Source of the DNA: JAXGZG01 sp040771825
Lineage (GTDB): Bacteria > Bacillota > Sulfobacillia > Fermentithermobacillales > Fermentithermobacillaceae
Reading direction: 5' to 3'
NCBI GenBank assembly: GCA_040771825.1
Contig: JAXGZG010000002.1
Coordinates: 62,001-126,000 of the forward strand
Length of the DNA: 64,000 nt
Part shown: one piece after another, positions 59,241-64,000 of the stretch
Layout: every line of letters starts with the position of its first letter
Numbering within the stretch: the first letter of the stretch is position 1
Program-made: the position numbers and the translations under genes
Notes under the pieces: generated by a model
Databases searched by the model: none
What the model was told of the DNA's origin: nothing
The model's input: the letters and a program-made list of their open reading frames with translations, nothing else

Positions 59241-60068
59241 GTGACTCACATGGAAATCATTCCAAGCGCTAGGCTGGATCTGTCGGATCTGGCTGGGTTC
59301 GATTTATCGCTAGAAGACGGCTTGCTCCGGTTCGGGCCCGGTACGGTTACCGTTGGACCTGCCGAGAGGCGCCTTTCTGACGCGTCGGCAGTTCTCCTAT
59401 ACCCGGGCGAGAGCGGGCCCGACATCCTATATCGCATGTACAGAGGGACAGGGACGGTCGGTGATCAGCGCGCTATCAGCAGCCAGGGTCTTCGCTACGA
59501 CGTAACCGTGGTGTATCCGGGCACCATCGGTTCAGAATACGTAAAAACGGTTGGCCATTATCACCCCCGAGTGCCCGGGCAACCCTGGACATATCCTGAA
59601 ATATACCAGGTCCTCTCGGGGCGAGCCCACTTCCTTCTTCAGCGAGGCGGCGAAATCACTGGGGAAATCGGCGACTTCGCTGTAGCCGATTTCGAGACAG
59701 GCGACATCCTTTTGATCCCACCTTTCCACGGGCACGTCACGGTGAATCCCGGGACGGAACCTCTGGTCATGGCCAACTGGATTGCCAGGGATTTTGGCTC
59801 GGTGTATGACCCCATCAAGCGTCGTAAAGGAATGGCCTACTACGACGTGGAATACAAGGGGCAAAGCATATTCATGCCTAACGATAGCTACAAGTCTCAC
59901 CCTAAGCCCAGGCTCCTCAAGTCGGGAGATATTCCGGAACTCGGTTTGCGCCGGGGTCAGAGCATGTACAAGGCGTGGCAGTCCGGCGCGAATCTCGACT
60001 TCCTATGCAAGCCCTCCCGTTATCAGGAGTTTTGGAGGGCCCTGGGACTCGTTCCAGGAAACCTGTAG
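59241..60068 (+). CDS. cupin-type glucose-6-phosphate isomerase
   Basis: Metal-dependent phosphoglucose isomerase of the cupin fold (archaeal cPGI type), interconverting glucose 6-phosphate and fructose 6-phosphate. Metal ligands are in KTVGHYHP (two His), YPEIYQVLSG (Glu) and PPFHGHVTVNPG (His). The ~190-residue cupin core has N- and C-terminal extensions, giving 275 residues; the tail contains a basic motif (KRRKGMAYYDVEYK). Start may be GTG 59241 or ATG 59250; the GGAGG suits the first slightly better. It shares a strand with rapZ-yvcK, proteins tied to sugar metabolism. Confidence 0.87.
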   Translation: MTHMEIIPSARLDLSDLAGFDLSLEDGLLRFGPGTVTVGPAERRLSDASAVLLYPGESGPDILYRMYRGTGTVGDQRAISSQGLRYDVTVVYPGTIGSEYVKTVGHYHPRVPGQPWTYPEIYQVLSGRAHFLLQRGGEITGEIGDFAVADFETGDILLIPPFHGHVTVNPGTEPLVMANWIARDFGSVYDPIKRRKGMAYYDVEYKGQSIFMPNDSYKSHPKPRLLKSGDIPELGLRRGQSMYKAWQSGANLDFLCKPSRYQEFWRALGLVPGNL

Positions 60069-60160
60069 CGCGTCCCGTCGGGGCACCGGAGGAGCCCTTC
60101 TTGGCGCTCCCCAGTGGGGCGAAGAGAGCGTGAACCTCCTTGGCCAAGAAAGGTCACAAT

Positions 60161-61027
60161 ATGGTCATCATCACGGGCCTCTCAGGGGCAGGCAAGTCCC
60201 AGGCCTTAAGAACCCTGGAGGATCTCGGCTATTTTTGCGTGGACAACCTTCCACCATCCCTGATTCCGACGTTTACCGATCTTTACAGCCGAGTGAAAGA
60301 AGAAGTCATGAGGATCGCCATCGTAGTGGATATCAGGGGTGGGGAGTTCTTCATGGACCTAGCGGACGCTCTTAGGGTTCTAGAAACCAAGGGCATTCGA
60401 CCGACCGTGCTGTTCCTTGAAGCCGAAGACGACACCTTGGTCCGCCGCTACAAGGAGACCCGAAGACGCCACCCGCTGTCACCTCAAGGAAGCATCCTGG
60501 AAGGGATACGGGAAGAGCGTCTGATGCTGTCGGACCTCAAATCATCGTCAAACATCATCATAGACACATCCAACCTTTCTACGGCGGAGTTCAGGCGGCA
60601 ACTGACTGAGGTATTGTTCAAAGGCGTCAAACTACAAAGACTTTTGGTAACCATCATAACCTTCGGCTTCAAACATGGCCTGCCCATGGACGCCGATCTC
60701 GTATTTGACGTGCGCTTTCTTCCGAACCCTTACTATGTGAAGGAACTAAGACCTCTCTCGGGTCTAGACCCGCTGGTAGTCGAATACGTGTGTCAGCCAT
60801 CAGTGACCGCCAGTTTCCTTTCTCACCTTAGGAGATTCATGGATTTCCTCTTGCCGAAATACGTTGAAGAGGGCAAGACTCACCTGACGATCGCCATAGG
60901 CTGTACAGGCGGCAGACACAGGTCCGTGGTAATAGGCGAACTGCTCAGAGCCCACCTGGAACTGAGGGAACACACAGTAGTGGTCGAGCATAGGGATATT
61001 GAGCGAGGGGAATACGGAGGTCAGTAA
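60161..61027 (+). CDS. rapZ: RNase adapter / nucleotide-binding protein RapZ
   Basis: P-loop protein of the RapZ (YvcJ) family: GLSGAGKSQALRTLEDLGYFCVDNLP at the N-terminus, FLEAEDDTLVRRYKETRRRHPL, and the C-terminal FGFKHGLPMDADLVFDVRFLPNPYYV ... IGCTGGRHRSVVIGE. In enteric bacteria it controls GlmZ and hence glmS; the Bacillus homologue affects competence. ATG at 60161 has AAAGGT upstream; the frame's first TTG at 60140 lacks an SD. 288 residues. Confidence 0.94.
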   Translation: MVIITGLSGAGKSQALRTLEDLGYFCVDNLPPSLIPTFTDLYSRVKEEVMRIAIVVDIRGGEFFMDLADALRVLETKGIRPTVLFLEAEDDTLVRRYKETRRRHPLSPQGSILEGIREERLMLSDLKSSSNIIIDTSNLSTAEFRRQLTEVLFKGVKLQRLLVTIITFGFKHGLPMDADLVFDVRFLPNPYYVKELRPLSGLDPLVVEYVCQPSVTASFLSHLRRFMDFLLPKYVEEGKTHLTIAIGCTGGRHRSVVIGELLRAHLELREHTVVVEHRDIERGEYGGQ

Positions 61028-61028
61028 A

Positions 61029-62015
61029 TTGCCCAGCGGAAACCTGAGAATTGTCGTCATAGGCGGAGGAACGGGGCTCGCATGCATCTTGCGGGGCCTC
61101 AAGACCCATCCTTGCGATCTATCTGCCGTAGTTACAGTTGCCGATGATGGCGGCAGTTCCGGCAGGCTGCGAAAAGGCATGGGCATCTTGCCTCCAGGCG
61201 ATATCCGAAACTGCCTGTTGGCGCTGGCCCAAGACGAGTCCGAAATGGCATCCCTCCTGAACCACAGGTTCGAGAAAGGTGACCTCAAAGGCCACAACTT
61301 CGGCAATCTTTTCCTGGCGGCCATGACTGAAATGACCGGAGACTTTCAGGTGGCCGTCAGAACCATGTCCCGAGTACTTGCGGTCAAAGGCAAGGTCCTC
61401 CCCGCGACCCTTTGGGACGTTACGCTTTCGGCAGAAATGAGCGATGGTTCGGTAGTATTGGGCGAATACGCTATTCCAGAAGCCAAGAAGAGGGTGTCCC
61501 GTCTGCGGTTGGTCCCAGACAATCCTGTGGCGCTAGATGAAGCAGTTAGGGAGATAGAAGCCGCCCATGGGGTAATAATCGGGCCCGGAAGCCTTTACAC
61601 GTCCATAATCCCCAACCTGCTTGTTCCGGGCATCAGAAACGCCGTAAAAACATCCCGGGCATTGAAACTCTACGTGTGTAACATCATGACTCAACCGGGA
61701 GAAACAGATGGCCTCTCCGCTTCTGACCACGTCCGAGCAATAGAGGAACACGCCGGGCGAGTGTTCACAGATGTGCTCATCAACACCGCAAAAGCTCCTG
61801 ATGAAATCGGCCAAAGGTACGCTCAAGAGGGGAGATTTCAGGTCAAGGCCGACATAGATACACTGGTTGCACGGGGATATTCTGTAATAGCGGGAGATTA
61901 CCTAACCGCAGGCGACCTTGCCCGCCACGATCCCCTTCATCTGGCTCGCTCGGTCTTCGACTTCGTATCCAGGGGAAACACTGCCGGCGAGCGCAAAGCG
62001 GCTGTAACCAACTGA
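61029..62015 (+). CDS. yvcK: gluconeogenesis factor YvcK (CofD-like)
   Basis: UDP-GlcNAc-binding protein of the 2-phospho-L-lactate transferase fold, needed for growth on gluconeogenic carbon and for cell shape. Motifs: VVIGGGTGLACILRGLK, VTVADDGGSSGRLRKGMGILPPGDIRNCLLALA, GHNFGNLFLAAMTE and IGPGSLYTSIIPNLLV. Start is TTG at 61029, one base after the rapZ stop and eight past GGAGG, giving 328 residues. Coupled to whiA downstream. Confidence 0.95.
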   Translation: MPSGNLRIVVIGGGTGLACILRGLKTHPCDLSAVVTVADDGGSSGRLRKGMGILPPGDIRNCLLALAQDESEMASLLNHRFEKGDLKGHNFGNLFLAAMTEMTGDFQVAVRTMSRVLAVKGKVLPATLWDVTLSAEMSDGSVVLGEYAIPEAKKRVSRLRLVPDNPVALDEAVREIEAAHGVIIGPGSLYTSIIPNLLVPGIRNAVKTSRALKLYVCNIMTQPGETDGLSASDHVRAIEEHAGRVFTDVLINTAKAPDEIGQRYAQEGRFQVKADIDTLVARGYSVIAGDYLTAGDLARHDPLHLARSVFDFVSRGNTAGERKAAVTN

Positions 62016-62016
62016 C

Positions 62017-62919
62017 ATGAATAGAGAAACCTTCTCAAGAAGCGTAAAAGAAGAACTATCCCGGGTCCAGGTAAAGGGGCGTTCCCAAGCCTTCTGGGAA
62101 GCACTGGCTCTCAGACGGCTTCTGTCCTCAGGGTATCATCAGTCGGGGGAAGCACCTCTCACGGCAGAACCCTTTGTCATCAGAAGGCTGTACTACCTGG
62201 TTAAAGAGGGATCCGGTCTGTCTCCCTCCCTAAGGATGCGGACCCCAAAAGGCAGGTCTCTGTCTGGCCGCGGAAAAGTCTCGGTGGACACCGATATGGA
62301 GCAGATGGAATTGCCGGCCTACGACGTCCTACGCAACAGCTCCTCGTGCAGAAGAGCTTACTTGCGGGGCTCGTTTCTGGCCCGAGGCTCCATTGCGTCC
62401 CCTAATAGGGGCCATCACCTTGAGATCGTGTTTGCCACGAAGCAAGACGCCATATTAGCCCAATCTCTGATTCGGCGGGAAGGCCTCCGGAGCGGCATGG
62501 TGCAAAGACGCTCTTCTTTTGTTGTTTATGTCAAGGGCGGTGACCAAATATCCGAGTTCCTCAAACTTCTTGGGGCCAATCAGGCGGTGCTGCACTACGA
62601 AAACGTCCGGGCAGGCAAATCGCTGAAGAATTCGGTTCAGAGGATAGTCAATATGGACCGGGCTAATGTGTCTCGTTCAGTGGAGGCATCACTGAGGCAG
62701 ATTGAGGACATAGAGCTGATCGACCGTGAGGATGGACTCTTTCGCCTGCCAAAGGCGCTTCGGGAGCTCGCCAGACTGAAGTTGGAACACCCGGATCTCA
62801 GCATGGAAGAGCTGGGTCAACTTCTGGCGCCGCCCATCTCAAAATCTGCCGTAAATCACAGATTACGGCGCTTGGCTGCTATTGCCCAAGATATCCGAAC
62901 ACGCCAGTCAAAACGTTAG
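62017..62919 (+). CDS. whiA: DNA-binding protein WhiA
   Basis: 300-residue WhiA: N-terminal LAGLIDADG-homing-endonuclease-like domain (~1-200, with YLRGSFLARGSIASPNRGHHLEIVF) and C-terminal helix-turn-helix (LEHPDLSMEELGQLLAPPISKSAVNHRLRRL). In Firmicutes WhiA affects chromosome segregation and cell division; in actinobacteria it drives sporulation. ATG at 62017 one base after the yvcK TGA. Followed by a hairpin terminator. Confidence 0.96.
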   Translation: MNRETFSRSVKEELSRVQVKGRSQAFWEALALRRLLSSGYHQSGEAPLTAEPFVIRRLYYLVKEGSGLSPSLRMRTPKGRSLSGRGKVSVDTDMEQMELPAYDVLRNSSSCRRAYLRGSFLARGSIASPNRGHHLEIVFATKQDAILAQSLIRREGLRSGMVQRRSSFVVYVKGGDQISEFLKLLGANQAVLHYENVRAGKSLKNSVQRIVNMDRANVSRSVEASLRQIEDIELIDREDGLFRLPKALRELARLKLEHPDLSMEELGQLLAPPISKSAVNHRLRRLAAIAQDIRTRQSKR

Positions 62920-62929
62920 GCAAATTGGA

Positions 62930-62965
62930 GGGCGTGGGGGCCCCTGTATTGCCCTTCCCACGCCC
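62930..62965 (+). terminator. hairpin between whiA and convergent gene
   Basis: Stem GGGCGTGGG / CCCACGCCC with an 18-base loop, 11 bases after the whiA stop. No clear U-tract; probably serves both convergent transcripts. Confidence 0.55.
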
Positions 62966-63002
62966 GTTGGACCCGTGACCCCGTCGATAACGCCGGCGGA
63001 AC

Positions 63003-63386
63003 CTACTCTATGATGACCTCTACGTGCTCCGAGCCGTCATCATCGGTAACATCCACAATCTTCCCTTTGAGCCCGTAGCTGATGGCCGCCCTCAGCCCTT
63101 CCACATCGATTCCCATTCCGTTCAGGTCGGTACCGCCGATTGACGCGACCCTGGTTCCGGTCCTAAGCGCCCAGTCAACGATGCCCATGGGAAGGTTCAC
63201 CGATACCTTTGCCCTTCCGGTCTTCAGATCCGTCACTTTCACTCTAAGCCACTTGGCCCTGCTCTGAGGCGCCTCCACTTCCTTGTCGGGAACCGTCTCC
63301 ATGGCCTCCAAAATCCTCATGGCTTCGTCGGGAGTAATTTTGCCCTCTTTCAGCATGTTGAGAACCCGAATTCTCTCTTCGTCCAC
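63003..63386 (-). CDS. SHOCT/YvlB-like domain protein
   Basis: 127 residues. The N-terminal RIRVLNMLKEGKITPDEAMRILEAME is the short helical SHOCT-like module of YvlB-type proteins. The rest is a beta region (AKWLRVKVTDLKTGRAKVSVNLPMGIVDWALR) and an acidic end. GTG start at 63386 with GGAG upstream. It follows the DUF4097 gene by 14 bases, a pairing common in Firmicutes envelope-stress loci. Confidence 0.8.
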   Translation of the reverse strand: MDEERIRVLNMLKEGKITPDEAMRILEAMETVPDKEVEAPQSRAKWLRVKVTDLKTGRAKVSVNLPMGIVDWALRTGTRVASIGGTDLNGMGIDVEGLRAAISYGLKGKIVDVTDDDGSEHVEVIIE

Positions 63387-63400
63387 TTGTCTCCACTCCT

Positions 63401-64000
63401 TTAGACTGACACAGTCACCTTGCCCATGGCTGTGGAGGCTCTGAGAGTAGCCTTGAACGCCGACTCACCGAATCCGAGAGTCCTAGCCTTGTACCGCCTA
63501 GAACCGATCTTCTGTTTCGTCTCGTCGATGATGACGTCGTCCAGGCCGGTTACTTCGATCCTCCCCATGACTGTGGAAGCTTCAACTTCGTAGCCCACAC
63601 CGGGAGCCTTCGAGATGTTCACTTCTATGCGACCATTGGCCGAATCCAATTTCCAGTCACCCGCGCCCTGCAGATTGGCCACAACCCTTCCGTTAGCCGT
63701 GCTAGCTGTCAACTCCTTGGCCTGGCCCTCGTACTCGATGCGGCCGTTGGCTGTGCTGATGTTAGAGGCATCAAAGTTGCAACCGTTCACCATTATGCGG
63801 CCGTTGGCCGTACTGGCGGTCAATTGGGGTCCGCCTGTGCCCTCGATGGTGATCCGCCCGTTAGACGAATCAAGTCGAAGGGATGCTTTCCTCTCCCTGG
63901 GAAGGGTTAGGATGAACCCTACTGCCACCGACCTCCAACCAATGCTGTGGCCATCCCTGCTCCTTGCCTCTAGCACATTGCCGTCTTGGGCAAAGGTGAA
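63401..64000 (-). CDS. DUF4097-family beta-repeat protein, 5' end outside window
   Basis: The reading frame runs off the window edge, so the true start is not seen. Visible ~199 residues consist of repeated short beta-solenoid units with the recurring motif S(S/T)ANGRI or SSNGRI (at least six times), typical of DUF4097 (putative adhesin/envelope-stress) domains, ending FKATLRASTAMGKVTVSV. Partner of the SHOCT/YvlB-like gene downstream. Function unknown. Confidence 0.82.
   Translation of the reverse strand, partial: FTFAQDGNVLEARSRDGHSIGWRSVAVGFILTLPRERKASLRLDSSNGRITIEGTGGPQLTASTANGRIMVNGCNFDASNISTANGRIEYEGQAKELTASTANGRVVANLQGAGDWKLDSANGRIEVNISKAPGVGYEVEASTVMGRIEVTGLDDVIIDETKQKIGSRRYKARTLGFGESAFKATLRASTAMGKVTVSV

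Overview
The window reads as a chromosomal segment of a moderately high-GC, fermentative, probably thermophilic or anaerobic Bacillota (Firmicutes) lineage. The evidence is the gene neighbourhoods: cdaA-cdaR-glmM-glmS, rapZ-yvcK-whiA, an NdoA/NdoAI toxin-antitoxin pair beside nnr-acpS, a SAM-I (S-box) riboswitch in front of metNIQ, strong AGGAGG-type ribosome binding sites, and very frequent TTG and GTG starts. No rRNA, intact tRNA, IS element, prophage or CRISPR array was found.

Layout. 1-5 kb (minus): two unknown genes, a P1-family aminopeptidase, a gamma-glutamyl hydrolase-type amidotransferase, a D-cysteine desulfhydrase-like PLP enzyme and the NdoA/NdoAI pair. 5-13 kb (minus): a tightly coupled run with an FCD-domain regulator, a small protein, a cobalamin-dependent aminomutase-like protein, a KamB-like P-loop protein, a D-2-hydroxyacid dehydrogenase, an M20 deacylase, acpS and nnr. 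A divergent pair (13.1-15.1 kb, plus) encodes a small barrel-like protein and an unassigned PLP enzyme. A symmetric operator sits over both divergent promoters. I regard this as the strongest candidate for an undescribed metabolic system.

15-30 kb: dapF (followed in frame, after a TGA, by a zinc-ribbon reading frame), a threonine-synthase-like gene, a GH127 beta-L-arabinofuranosidase, a divergent PRPP synthetase paralogue, two lipoproteins, and an ABC ATPase whose partner permease is fused to an M16-type metallopeptidase. Then come a GNAT enzyme, a TrmH-family methylase, dapB and cysK. 29.6-32 kb: metNIQ under S-box control. 32-35 kb: a four-gene membrane cluster of unknown function.

35-45 kb: an LCP-family ligase, a MoxR-DUF58-DUF4129 module, a zinc/cadmium P-type ATPase with its ArsR/CadC regulator, a GNAT enzyme and a LigB/MEMO-family protein. 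45.6-49.9 kb is a variable region: a small conserved lipoprotein, the remains of a Fpg/Nei glycosylase gene, a 32-bp tandem repeat array, a solitary DNA methyltransferase, small membrane proteins and a 78-bp tandem duplication. 49.9-52.6 kb is a large MalT-type LuxR regulator.

52.7-64 kb is core-genome: glmS, glmM, cdaR and cdaA (cell-wall precursor and c-di-AMP synthesis), a stand-alone pyruvate-kinase C-terminal domain protein, a cupin-type glucose-6-phosphate isomerase, rapZ, yvcK, whiA, and two genes of a YvlB/DUF4097 pair, the last running off the window edge.
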